Of a stretch of 64,000 nucleotides of DNA, positions 53,640-64,000 are shown piece after piece. Under the pieces are notes generated by a model that saw nothing but the letters and a program-made list of their open reading frames with translations, did no database searches and was not told where the DNA came from. This DNA comes from Hypericum androsaemum (taxonomy: Eukaryota > Streptophyta > Magnoliopsida > Malpighiales > Hypericaceae): positions 1,067,155 to 1,131,154 of the forward strand of contig OZ023189.1 in the NCBI GenBank assembly GCA_963995505.1, in the 5' to 3' direction. Positions within the stretch are counted from its first letter, which is position 1, and the number at the start of each line of letters is the position of its first letter. The translations under genes were made by a program, and so were the position numbers.

Positions 53640-56600
53640 GGATGATCATGCCGATACCTCCTGATATAGAGAAGGAAGAAAAGCGCTCTTCCAACGTCCT
53701 CATCACATCCACACTTGGAGAATGCTACTCGGTCGATGATACCTTTTAAGACACAGAAAATTGAGTACTTGGACCTATGATTACCAACGTTGAGACCTTT
53801 GAAGACTCCCTTCCGGTCCATTACCGTGACATGCCTCTCTTTCAAGGCGCTCCTTTCAACTTATGCTTTTGGAATAACTGTAATGGGTACCGCAGATGGC
53901 CTACACCATTCCAAGAGTTCGAGACTTAGCATGCCGTTTTGAAATAATTCCACCAACTACAATGGGACCAAACTGGCATCGGCTCACTCTTGTCCCTCTA
54001 CGCACACCGTATTGAGCCATGTCATCCACTACTCGGCACATTGCTTCTTTATTGGTGTCCTAGTGCCAATGTGTTTCTTTTTCGCTTCGATAAGCTACCT
54101 TTAACATAGATGATTCTTGTTTTCCTTCATCAAGCTTTTTATTCATCTTATCTCACCTTGTAGGAATGAGGACTATCACACTATATGATAAGGCTGCCCT
54201 TTTTGGCCTTCATCCCGATGGTGAACCGATCCTCTCGTCTACCCCAGTATCTGACGCCAATGCCCGGGTACGGCATGAGGCCAATAGGCCAGTAGCAAAT
54301 GGTTTCCCCGCCTATGTCAAAGCCTATCGATTACGGGATGAAGATCCTCGAAGAGAACCCAATCCCGTCGTCAATGCGAACGAAAGTGCCCCTGATTATG
54401 CACTCGGTGATGAGTTTCATCGTAGAGACGAGCACACGGCCTTCCTACTCTTTTAGATTACCCGTTATATCACCTGCCCGTCTTCCAAACGTGTGTCAAA
54501 TGAATACTTCAACTTAGCCGCCGCACTAGTCGAGGGACAGAAGATGGCAATTGGGCAATTTGTCCTCTCTCATATCTACGATCAGATGGCTATCTTCATC
54601 AACACTTATCGATTGAAGAAGACTTTTACTGCCAACGGTCCCTTATAGATGGTTGCCATATGGTGCCTGGCTTACTTCCCCGAGCTGACATCTTCACTCC
54701 CTACATATGACGGGTCATTACCTAGCTAGAGCCACCATCTTCTTTGGGCTCGGGTAAAGAAACACATGAAAGGTCTTCGTCCCTACTTTCGGGCCTTCAA
54801 AAAGGATCGTAGCGGTAACTAAACTTCTCCACTTCTTCATGCGACTTGTCGTCCTAACTTTCTCAATTTCTCTGACGTGACTTATATCACCGATGCTTGG
54901 AAGAGCATACTTACTGCTCGAGACCTAATTAATGGAAGTTGTTCCGGGAGGATGATCGTAGCACCCCACAATCCTCGCTTTGCCGCTGAGCAGCTAGGTC
55001 TCATCCAAGGACTTCTGTTCCCGACCAACTACCTTCTCCATGGACACCGAGCCGACCGAGGCTCACATCAGTAGGAAAAGGTGGAATTTTGCCTCGTGGC
55101 AAACAACTACCTTTTACACCAAAGCACAATCAGCTGCTTTAACTTCTCTTCTAGTCGTTCTCCCACCTTCGCGGCTTGGTGGGCGACACTCACATGTTAG
55201 AAGGCTAATGACAGGCAACTAGCTGGGACCTTCACCTTCTTCAAAGATACACCTCCGAAGGCAGATATTATTTCGAGGCTAGAAAAAACCCCTTCGAGGA
55301 AGAAGCAAAAGGTTAACCACTTGGCAGCGAGCGACCAAGCGGGTACTTCGACGTCTCCTTCCAAGACCGACAATTATGGCCTACTAAACGACGGTAAGTC
55401 TCTTGACTCTTCCTACTACCATGTTCTTTACTTGGCAATAAACATCCTTATCTGGTTGTACAGATGTCATCCTTCGAGCATCCTCTCCTCCAGTCAGACT
55501 TGTGGCATACCCTACTTCTTCGTCTGAGAAGGTAAAGACTAACTCCGGGTGCTTACTTGGTATTAATAAACTTTTTGCCTAATGTTTGCTCACATTATTT
55601 TAGGACTCATCACCTGAGGCATCTCCCGTACGAGTCGACCCTACTACTGATGCTCAGTCTACCCATGTCATCTCTCCTTCAAGGCTTAGAAGAAATCCTC
55701 CGCGTCAAAGTTGCTCTACTAGTATTATGACTTCCGCCCCTCTTGATGACGAAGTCGAGTTTCAGGCAATGCTTGATCCTGTTTATTCCCCTGGTTATAC
55801 GCGTTCACCTCCAGCAGCACCTTCTTCAGCTGCCAATATTTTTGATGCCGAGATGGCCAAGATCGAGCCGTTGCCGAGTTTGATACATCCCGCTTCTCAG
55901 AATGAGCCTTATCCCACAGGCGATGTCGTGCACGACTCCACATCTACAACCACTACGTGCCATCGGGCTCGCTCGAATGTCATGCATCTTTCGACGCCTT
56001 CAACCATCACACCGCTTCCTATAGCTGGACCATCACTGACACCTATCGTCACTCCTCTTCTGCCTACACCTCTGATTGACACCTCCGAGCTTGTACATGC
56101 CTTTTTAACTTTGTTTTCCCATATGTCTCCTCACCCTATTGGGTCACACGTGTTATTCCATGCGAGGCATTTTACGAGAGCATAGGATTCACCATAGACG
56201 AGTTGACCAACCCCCTAATCACTCCAGCTTTGGTACCTGAAGTTCTGACATCCGCATGTGCCGACATGGAAAAGGACAAGCGAAGGGCCGACTTGATCTG
56301 TTACCTTTGTGACCTCAAGAGCCAGACGGTAAGCACTATGTTTTCAGAACCTCTAGCCTATGCATACGCTGCCCTCGAGTACTTGAGAAACCATGAGCCA
56401 TCCACCGGTAACCAACCTGCTCCTATTTGCAGGATACACGCCGACTTTGCCCGTGTTGTCCACTGGTAAGCTCCTTTATATTCGCTTTCTCCCCACCACC
56501 TTAGTTGAACATGCTCTCAACACTTGTTTCTTTATAGGTATCAAAAGGGCGAAAGGTACGTTGACTTCATCCATTGCATGGAGCAGAACGGAGAAGCTCG

Positions 56601-57047
56601 TACTAAGACCTTCGCAGAGACCCAGAACAACATGGCGTCAAGGGTCACCGAGTTCAAACTGGTTAAGGCTGAAGAATTTGAAGTTGCACAGATGGTTGCC
56701 GCTCAGGCTGAGACATCGAACCGTATCCGAGCTGAGATTGCCCGCCTTCAAGAGAGCTTGATTCAGGCCAACTCTGAGTACCAGGGATCACGAGACGGTC
56801 TTGCCTGTGAGAGAGAGAGAGAAAGATAGCCTATCATCAGGCTAACATAGAGTACGGGATGACCGTCTTCAAGAGTGCTAAAGGTGAGTCTGAACTTGCT
56901 GATGCACTACTAGGACAAGAGAAGAACGCTTACGCTGATGATCGAGGATTTATTGACGTCGCTCGAGAACTAGTGGACAAAGCGATCTCTTGCCTTTCTG
57001 AGCCCGATGTTGGTGCCGCCCTATCAGATGGTAATGGACGGGCATGA
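53640..57047 (+). pseudogene. Antisense ORF of the Tat element: plant mobile domain (aminotransferase-like) protein
   Basis: The plus strand, opposite to gag-pol, reads as a decayed coding region. Pieces in order are DMPLFQGAPFNLCFWNN and RRWPTPFQEFE (about 53830-53930), FHQLQWDQTGIGSLLSLY (about 53950), PLLGTLLLYWCPSANVFLFR (about 54030-54085), an intron-like gap to a TTGTAG acceptor, ITLYDKAALFGLHPDGEP (about 54175-54230), LAAALVEGQKMAIG (about 54515-54555), a long helical middle, a Ser/Thr/Pro-rich linker (55727-56185) and a coiled-coil end (about 56560-57040). The first motifs are those of the plant mobile domain (Pfam PF10536, once named aminotransferase-like). Host proteins of this family act in gene silencing. 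Several stops and at least one frameshift are present. Whether the gaps are introns or damage cannot be settled here. Confidence 0.75.
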
Positions 57048-57522
57048 GCTTGACCTTCTAGTGCTCCCCGATCCTCTTAGCTCGACTAGCTTTTTGTGTT
57101 AGGGATCTTTTGAGAATGTCGTATTTATTATCTGGCTTTGACGTATGTATGCTTGGTCTTATCGAGACCGTATGCTAGACTTGAACATGAAGCACGATTT
57201 TGATGGCCCTTGAAGAGGCCAATGAAGTAGCCTAACCTTTATTGATTATCTTCATTGGCTATGGACCAACCAGATACATTGCCAAGTTACATGAATGACC
57301 AGTTTCAACAGAAAACCGAAGAGGCTATCGTCATAGTCTAAGCTGACTAAGTACGATTCTACTACAAATCCATCACCGGCTAAGTTACATTTCCCGATTA
57401 TAAGTCCGTGCATAATATTCGAACAAACGATTGTCCACGCCTTCCCACAAGCTAGGCCGGTATCTCTTCAAGTAAAGCCCATTTATCGGTTGTTCATGAA
57501 CTTCATCGTTGATGTCAGCAAG

Positions 57523-58534
57523 TCAATAGGATCCGTTCCACAGCACATCGTACACCTCGAATGGTCCTTCCCAGTTTGGCGACCACTTTCCAAGCTCAGG
57601 GTCTTTACGTCCAAGGTGGAGAATGACCTTCCACACCAAATCTCCTCTCTCGAAATGCTTTTCTCGGACCCACTTATTGTAGGCTTTCTCTACAATCTTC
57701 TTCTGCTGGACGATCGCGTCCAATGCCCTTAGCCTCTCTTCAGGAAGATCTTCAAGCTCAGCCAACATGGCCAAGTCATAATCAAGTTGGGAGAGGTTTA
57801 CTTGCTCGGCCCTTCTTAAGGATCGGACCGTCATTTCCAATGGAATCATAACATCGTGTCCGTAAGTAAGGGCAAACAGTGTTGTTCCAGTGGCACCCTT
57901 CTTCGTAGTATGGAACGCCCACAATGCCTCTGATAGGGTGAGATGCTATGTCCTGGGTTGTTCTCTCACTGCCTTCTCTACGGATGCTTTTCAATACCTT
58001 ATTGGTAGCTTCTGCTTGACCATTGCCTTGAGCATAATAAGGCATCGAATGGGTGATTCGGAAGCCCATGTCTCTAGCAAACTTTTGGATCCCATCTCCT
58101 GTAAATATGGTAGCTTGGTCAGTTGTGATCGTCTCCAATAACCCGAACCTGTGGATGATGTGCTCTTTGTAGAACTGGATTACTGTCTCTTGGTTCACAA
58201 CCTTCATTGGGACCACCTCCACCCACTTAGTTAAATAATCAGTGGCTACTATGATGAAGGCATGACCTTTGGTAGAAGTGGGATAGATCTTTCTGATGAC
58301 ATCTACTGCCCAACCCAGAAATGGCCAAGGCTTCACTACGGGATGAAAGGTGTCAGCCGGAGAGTGTTGAACTTGTCCATGCCTCTGGCATTCTTGACAC
58401 CCCTTCATGTAGTTGATGCAGTCATTTGCCATACCTGGCCAAAAGTAGCCGTGACGATGCATCAACCACCTCATCTTGATACCCGATTGGTGTGCTCCAC
58501 ATATGCCTTCATGGACCTCCATCATGGCTAACAT
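57523..58534 (-). pseudogene. Tat-type integrase
   Basis: The zinc-binding region is HEGICGAHQSG with CINYMKGCQECQRHG (about 58380-58510). The catalytic residues lie in GWAVDVIRKI (first Asp, about 58300), ITTDQATIF (second Asp, about 58115) and GNGQAEATNKVL (Glu, about 58010). A frameshift near 57910-57960 separates this from the C-terminal part (57523-57924), which contains FALTYGHDVMIPLE and GKWSPNWEGPFEV. The integrase inserts the cDNA into the genome. The frameshift makes this copy inactive. Confidence 0.88.
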
Positions 58535-58702
58535 AGCTTCTTATGGACTTGGATAAACAAGGAGAAACCCGTCGATAGTCCTTCGATAGAGGGTATCGTT
58601 GATGAGCTCGAAATGAAGAGCCCTTGTCTTCAAAGCCTTATCGGAGCAAGAGCTTGGGTCGCTGAGGTAGTCAATGTATTCTTGCCTCCAGTCTCGGTCG
58701 AG

Positions 58703-60474
58703 TTATAGCAAAGCAATTTCAACTATCGGGTTAAGATCCTCTAACGTCGAGGTCGACCTGACCTTCACCGGTACAGAGTTGAACTTGGCAAATGTGCAAA
58801 AACTGGACCCGGTCTGTGCTAACTTTTTGGCCTCCATGTTCTTGGTGCGATCCACGAATCCGATGATCGCATCTTCGAAACTCCGTAATAGCAATCGGGC
58901 CGCGTCATAATAGGCTTGTAAGCCTTCTCGCTCGCATTTGAATTCGCCCGCCACTTGTTTGACTATTAACATTGAATCACCAAGCACCTACACGATTTCG
59001 GCGCCAAGGTCCTTCAAAATAAATAACCCCATCATCAAAGCCTCGTACTCGGCTCGTTGTAGGTTTAAGGAAAATTAAGTAGGAAGGATGCCTTTGTCTT
59101 GATACCAGCCGGAGACTTGATCATGATCCCAGCCCCGACACACTTATTAGTACGGGAGCCATCAAACCAGAGCGTCCATGGTTTCTTTGCCACCAACCCG
59201 AAGTCCACCAAAGTATCAGCGGACACGTCAACACATGGGTGGTCGGTCAAGAAGTCAGCCAACGCTTGTCCCTTCACCGCTCGTTGAGGCACGAATGTTA
59301 AGTTGAATTCCACTAAGGCCAATGCCCACTTGCCAAGTCTTCCTCTTATGATGGGTCCAGCGAGTAAGTGCTTGATGACGTCGGTCTGGGCTACCGCCTT
59401 CACCTCCGTGGGTAAGAGGTAGTACCTCAACTTCCTACAAGCAAAGAAGAGACAAAGGCATAACTTCTCAATGGATGAATATTGTGTTTCCGCTCCTAAA
59501 AGAGATCGGCTCAAGTAGTAGACAACTTGCTCCTTCCCGTCGTTATTCTCCTGAGCAAGCAGACACCAAATTAAATCTCGGACGGCCGATATGTAAAGCA
59601 AGAATGGTCGGTTCGGGGCCGACAGAGTGACTACGGGGGGTGAGGATAAATACTCTTTGAGCTCGTCGAAGGCTTGCTGGTGCTTGTCCTCCCATTGGAA
59701 TTCGCCTCCCATTGCAAACGATCGTGTCCGACCCGCCGTGTTGGATATAAACTGGCGCAAGAAATTTAGTTGGCCGAGGAAGCGTTGCAACTCTTTCTTA
59801 TTCCGAGGAGGTTGGGCTTGTTGTATTGCCTTGATCTTATTCTCATCAATCTCGATGCCCCACTTGTGAACAAGGAAACCCAAAAAGTTCCCCGCAGAGA
59901 CTCCGAATGCACACTTCAACGGGTTCATCTTGAGTTGGTATTTGCGCATCCTCTCGAACGACGCCCGTAAGTGCTTCAAGTGTTGGGCATGATTGTGGAA
60001 CTTGACCACCACATCGTCAATGTACACCTCCATGAATTTGCCGATGAAGTCCGGAAAGATCAGGTGCATCCCCTTTTGGTTAGTAGCTCCGGCGTTCTTG
60101 AGTCCAAAGGGCATAACCACCCATTCGAAGATCCCGATAGACCCTGGACATCTGAACGCCATCTTATGAACATCATCCTCAGCAAGATAAATTTGATTGT
60201 AACCCGAATGACTGTCCATGAAGCTCAGCACTTCCTGTCCGGCTATAGTGTCAACGAACATATCGGCGAGGGGCATTTGATATTCATCTTTTGGAGTAGC
60301 AGAGTTTAAATCTCTAAAGTCAATGCAAACCCGAATTTTTCCATTCTTATTGACAACAGGTACAATATTGGATAGCCACTCTACATAATTGACTTTTCCT
60401 ATGAAGCCAGCTTCTAAGAGTCTATCTATCTCTAGCTTGACTTTCTCTATTACTTCAGACATCATTCTCCTCAT
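58703..60474 (-). pseudogene. Tat-type reverse transcriptase, RNase H and second (archaeal-type) RNase H
   Basis: The RT contains RVCIDFRDLNSATPKDEYQM (about 60290-60335), SFMDSHSGYNQI, FEWVVMPFGLKNAG and the catalytic YIDDVVVKF (about 60010-60025; a usual Tat form). The first RNase H follows (LLYISAVRDLIWCLL, QYSSIEKLCLCL). A second RNase H starts at about 59185 with WTLWFDGSRTNKCVGAG; after a stop at 59065 it resumes at about 58985 with LGDSMLIVKQVAGEF and LQAYYDAARLLL. In the first RNase H the position corresponding to the first catalytic Asp reads Ser-Ala (YISAV), so it may be inactive, while the second keeps its Asp (WFDGS). This suggests functional replacement by the second domain, which has been proposed for the lineage. 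Confidence 0.88.
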
Positions 60475-60480
60475 CGGTTG

Positions 60481-61390
60481 CTAGTAAGGCCGAAAACCCA
60501 ATCTTATAAGGAGTCGATGCTCTATAAGGGATCTATCCAGGCCTGGCATCTCGTCATAGTCCCAAGCAAAACAATCTTGGTATTCCATCAGTAGCTCGAC
60601 CAGGTCCTTCTCGAAGTCTTCGAAAAGTCGCTCACTGATGAACACGGGCCAGCCTCCTTTTTTTGATTGGAGAATTATCTCCTTTAAGAGATCCTTCACC
60701 TCCGCCTTGGCGTCATCGAGCTTGCTTGGTACTGGGTGAAGATCGCTCATCCTTAATAGCTTCAGTGGGTCTTGGCCGTCATCCTCGAAGATGTACTTAG
60801 CCACTTCATATTGGGAAAAGGCATAGACCTCCATCCGCCTTGCCATCTCCTCAACAGTTGGATTATTCCCGAAAGGCAAGCCTAAGCAGTTGCCCCCCGA
60901 GTGCAGTTGTGACCGTTCATTGGTTAGAAGGAACCTCCCTTTCGACTGAGCATGCAATCCTAGCAACACAGCCGTCTTCATTGCTCCATGCCATAGACGT
61001 CGACACCATGGATCCATCATAAAAAGCCGCTTCCACGTGATTGGTACTCAAGGCAAAGGGATTGGTATCGGCATCCACCAACTCTACCTTGCCATTTGGC
61101 TTCCATTGGATGAGGAACTGATGAAGGGAAGACAGGATGACTTGAGCTGAGTGAATCCAATCTTGCCCCAAAAGATAGTTGTAGGAAGTCTTCGCGTCTA
61201 TGACAAAGAACGCGACCTCCCTACTCACAGAACTAACACTAACTTTGGTTGCGAGCATTCTGAGTGGTCGTGTGCTCTTTCCTGCAAAGTCCATCATGAC
61301 CATGTCAGTCGGGATCAACCGCTCGCTCCCCTTGTTCAGCTTCCGGAGTAGTGATTGGGGAATGATATTGACGGTAGCCCCATTGTCCAC
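60481..61390 (-). pseudogene. Tat-type protease and protease-RT linker
   Basis: The protease motif is DNGATVNIIP (about 61360-61390), with Asp-Asn-Gly in place of Asp-Ser/Thr-Gly, followed by YNYLLGQDWIHSA. The linker region (60481-61020, another frame) carries EYQDCFAWDYDEMPGLDRSL, which in complete elements runs directly into RT. A frameshift separates the two parts. Confidence 0.82.
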
Positions 61391-61399
61391 GAGAATCCT

Positions 61400-62400
61400 T
61401 CACACCGGCTTTCCAAAGATGTGAGCCGTGATGTACAATGGCTTGAGGTGCCTGCACATATTGGTGCTGAGTTTTGCTATAGTGATGCTATTGCTGAAGT
61501 CTTCAATTATGGGCACCGCCATAGACTTCTCTCCAATCTCGTACTCTCCGAGATCTCCTTCAATCACGTCCCCTTCCAGGTAACTGGGTTGGTTCTCCTT
61601 TGGTCCGAATGCGGTGGGGAGGGTAAAGACCATATTGATTGGCAAGTCTTGATTATCCTCATTGAAGCCATCTTCACTCGTGCTATCTTCCAGCTCTACC
61701 TTCTCGCCCATCTCATCTTCACGAACAAACTGCCTCATCTGCCATGCCATGTATTCTCTCTCGTTACTAGGGCTTGGCAGTTCGTCATCGTTACCATCCT
61801 GCATGAGGTCATCACCATCCCCATTAAGGTCATCTAAATCCAACAACCCTTCCTCATTAGGGTCGGGGAGACCGTGTAGTCTCAACTTCTCATAATCCCT
61901 GACCATTACACAAGTTGGATGCGTGGCCTTTTTCTCTTTTAGGGGGGGGGGGGTTGCTGACCTTCTTATCTTCGCTAGAGCTATCACCCCGACTTGGCTC
62001 CTCATTCTGACTCGAGGTGTCGTTGAGACTCAACTTCTCGAAAGATCTGAACCTTGCCACTCCCGTGTCTAGGTCGACCACGACTTCCTTGTATGGACTG
62101 GTTCGGCCTTTTCGTGAGGAGTTATCTTTGGGTCGGACCTCACGTTCTGCCTTCGGCACCCAAACCTTGTTTGGTTCTCGTTCTCTCCTGAAGTCAATGT
62201 GCCTCTTTGACCTGATGAGTGTTGCTGACATCCTTGATCCACTAACTTCCTTCATTGGTGCCTTCCCTTTGTCGAATCTCGATGTTGGCAGCTTCACTTT
62301 ATTTCTGGAGTCTTTCGTAGGCGTCCAGTCCTTGTCATCGAACTCCCTCATGGGTGCTTTCCCTTTGTCGGGCCTCGAGGCTTTGATCTCCATGGACTAG
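61400..62400 (-). pseudogene. Gag-protease spacer of the Tat element
   Basis: There are two minus-strand frames, 61400-62005 and 61890-62393. The first is acidic (LDLDDLNGDGDDL) and the second basic with repeats of the form DKGKAPM and SRFDKGKAPMKEVS. A homopolymer of about 12 G at 61943-61954 (plus strand) lies where the two frames overlap and is a likely cause of the frameshift. This region links gag to protease and has no enzyme motif. Confidence 0.7.
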
Positions 62401-62726
62401 CTTTGTCTAGAAGCTGAGTAGCGTGGTACCTCGGGAAGAGCTAGGAGAGCTTCTTGCTCTTTGAGTTGAACCTTGTGTTCGGCTAACATCTTCTCCAGAT
62501 CCCGAGTAACTTGCTTCTCAACTTGGACCTTCCTTTCGAGGTGACGCCTTTAAGTATGAGTCAAGGCTTTCGGCGTAAGTAACCTCGGTGCACACCTCTT
62601 CTCTCCTAATCGGTGGAAAACACCTCCTTGAGGATCAGGACCATCCCGGAGATCTACCTTGATGTGAGGATGGCAAAGCTGTCCGCCTTGCCCCCCGAGT
62701 CTCTCCCTCAGATCTTTCGGGTGTTC

Positions 62727-64000
62727 TTACCTTTCGGGACTCCCTTTCGGGTCTCTTGAAGGGTCTCGCCCTTTGAGTGTGTCCTTAAGTTCCTGTAAGA
62801 GTTGTTGCGCCCTGAGTTGCCTCATGGACTCACTTGGTAGCTTTTGCCTTTCTTGCCGTCCGTGTCTCTCAGGTTTCTCCCTCGGGTCCCTGGGAAATTC
62901 TTGTTGTTCATGTCTTCTGAGTCTATCTCTTAGGTTTCTTCTTGTCGTCTGTGCCTTCCGAGGTTCTTCCTCAAGTCTTAGGGAGGCTCTTGACATTCAT
63001 ACGCACCGAGTTTCTCCCTCAGATCCTGGGGAGGCTCTTGGCGTTCGTGCCCCCCGAGTTTCTCTCTCAGGTCTCGGGGAGGCTCTTGGCGTTCGTGCCC
63101 CCCGAGTTTCTCTCTTAGGTCTCGGGGAGGCTCTTGGCGTTCGTGCCCCCCGAGTTTCTCTCTCAGGTCTCAGGGAGGCTCTTGGCATTCGTGCCCCCCG
63201 AGTTTCTCTCTTAGGTCTTTGAGGGGTTGTCGGCGTGCATGCTTGGGGTCTTCCTCTTCCTTGCGGTCCCTTGCCATACTCACCATATTGATGGGTACGG
63301 CGAAGGGTGTCGAGGGTTGCTCTTTGGGAAACCTCACAATTGGCCGTGTTGTGTGACTTACTCGCATGCCACTTGCAGTACTTCATCCCCTTCGGCTCCT
63401 TCTCATCGGGGATCTTGTGCCCGCGTGGTAACACGATTTGACCGTTCTTGAGGAGATTGTCAAAAATCTCGTCGGCCTTTGTAACATCGAAGGAGTATTC
63501 TCGGCCGACTTCACTGAATCCCTTGTTCGGTTGTGGCGAGTTCCCGAGACAGGTGAACTCGTTGGGGATCGTCATCCTCTTGTGGACTAAGCCCTCACAC
63601 TCATATGGCTTGCCCTTCTTGAATTCAGCCACCATCTCTTCAACCATCTGCTCTTCCTCGAGACTATGTTCACCATCAAGTTGGTCGATCTCAAGCGTAG
63701 GATCATAGCGGTGGTAAGTACCTTTCGAGGAAGAAGCCCTTCTATCCTTCTCGTAGATCAGCTGTTATGCCATGGTGGCCTTTTGTGCCAGCTCAGAGAG
63801 GTCCTGGAACCTCCCAACTCTGAGTTTCTTCTGAAGGTGGAAGGTAAGCCCTTACATGGCCAGAGCGGCTAGATCGGACTCTGACAAATTGGTTGGACAT
63901 TTATTCTTTACCTTCCGGAAATGCATTATGAACTTCTCCACGGACTCACCTTCGAGTTGTTGCATATGGACAAAATCCGATATGGTTATTGTTGGCTCAG
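62727..64000 (-). pseudogene. Tat-type gag (N-terminus beyond the window)
   Basis: From the right edge, the minus strand reads VHMQQLEGESVEKFIMHF (about 63920-63975), the retrotransposon gag core, with a stop near 63855 and another near 63765. The frame 63647-62997 follows with YCKWHASKSHNTANC, the zinc-binding motif typical of this lineage (Cys-x3-His-x4-His-x4-Cys), and then a 16-residue repeat array. A TGA at 62997-62999 is followed in the same frame by a Glu/Arg/Gln-rich helical stretch to 62727 (RRHEQQEFPRD). Confidence 0.82.
62990..63220 (-). repeat. 48-bp tandem array coding 16-residue repeats in Tat gag
   Basis: About five units of GGCTCTTGGCGTTCGTGCCC... at 48-bp spacing keep the reading frame and encode the repeated peptide RPERETRGARTPRASP with small changes. 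The array is perfect enough to be recent. The repeated peptide is strongly basic, as expected for nucleic-acid binding. Confidence 0.92.

Larger units (their letters stand above)
51510..64000 (-). mobile_element. Tat-clade Ty3/gypsy element with an antisense ORF (continues past the window)
   Basis: The 3' LTR (51510-52589) begins on the minus strand TGTTGGAGC and is preceded by a G-rich polypurine tract (complement ATGCCCCACC, 52590-52599). Going rightward one meets, in reverse order of translation: an antisense ORF region (53640-57047), integrase, a second RNase H, RNase H, RT, protease and gag. The 5' LTR lies outside the window. A second, archaeal-type RNase H after the first, and an extra ORF between integrase and the 3' LTR in antisense, are both published features of the Tat lineage. 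At more than 12.5 kb in view it is the largest element here. Stops and frameshifts are scattered through it. Confidence 0.9.

Noticed and set aside
57890..62400. Many plus-strand frames of 60-160 codons
   Set aside because: They are antisense shadows of the Tat integrase, RT, protease and gag frames; none shows plant-mobile-domain or other motifs, unlike 53640-57047.
62990..63220. Regular 48-bp repeats considered as a CRISPR array
   Set aside because: There are no variable spacers; the units are contiguous and encode a 16-residue peptide in frame within a retrotransposon gag.
1..64000. tRNA, rRNA, snoRNA or miRNA genes
   Set aside because: No tRNA A/B-box pair or rRNA stretch was recognised by eye; the Met-tRNA-like strings at 7613, 14521 and 25224 are retrotransposon primer-binding sites.

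Overview
The window is nuclear DNA of a flowering plant, probably a eudicot. The evidence is spliced genes with canonical GT/AG introns, an A+T-rich background, and a density of Ty1/copia and Ty3/gypsy LTR retrotransposons that makes up well over half of the sequence. I cannot name the species. No rRNA, tRNA, CRISPR array or bacterial feature was seen.

Layout. (1) 663-4467: a shortened copia element (Copia-1, minus) lies 20 bp past the stop codon of an FKBP43/FKBP53-type gene (4493-7100, minus). That gene keeps all its FKBP-domain exons but has an in-frame stop and a frameshift in its N-terminal half. (2) 7218-27696: three LTR elements sit side by side in about 0.8 kb of older host DNA: Copia-2 (7218-13624), a young gag-only element (13682-17137) and a large gypsy (17864-27696). 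(3) 27702-31440: repeats related to a fold-back transposon, and a dispersed A+T-rich family. (4) 31444-31957: a complete hAT-type MITE that splits a gypsy remnant. (5) 32732-36469: an apparently intact spliced gene (minus) for a nucleoplasmin-like-domain protein with a Lys/acid-rich tail, no FKBP domain, and an internal tandem exon duplication. (6) 37620-38699: a 1.08-kb fold-back element whose arms are each tandem dimers. (7) 39-42 kb: repeats and gene-like scraps. (8) 42622-43393: an intact five-exon HMG-box gene (minus) with E2F-like and GGCCCA motifs upstream. (9) 44796-51136: Copia-5, which has lost the core of its reverse transcriptase. (10) 51510-64000: a Tat-clade gypsy (minus, running off the right edge) with a second RNase H and an antisense plant-mobile-domain ORF (53640-57047, plus).

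Element boundaries rest on target-site duplications (TSDs) read from the sequence: AACTC (Copia-1), TAACT (Copia-2), ATAG (gag-only element), CGTTT (gypsy-3), GCTGAAAT (MITE), CAAGTTAA (fold-back) and TTTAC (Copia-5). Primer-binding sites matching initiator Met-tRNA follow the 5' LTRs of Copia-2, the gag-only element and gypsy-3.

The three host loci all look chromatin-related: an NPL-FKBP, an NPL-only protein and an HMG-box protein. The two NPL loci lie on the same strand about 25 kb apart and may be an old tandem pair driven apart by transposons, the first decaying and the second kept. Exon structures were derived by hand from splice-site and reading-frame logic and have not been checked against transcripts.
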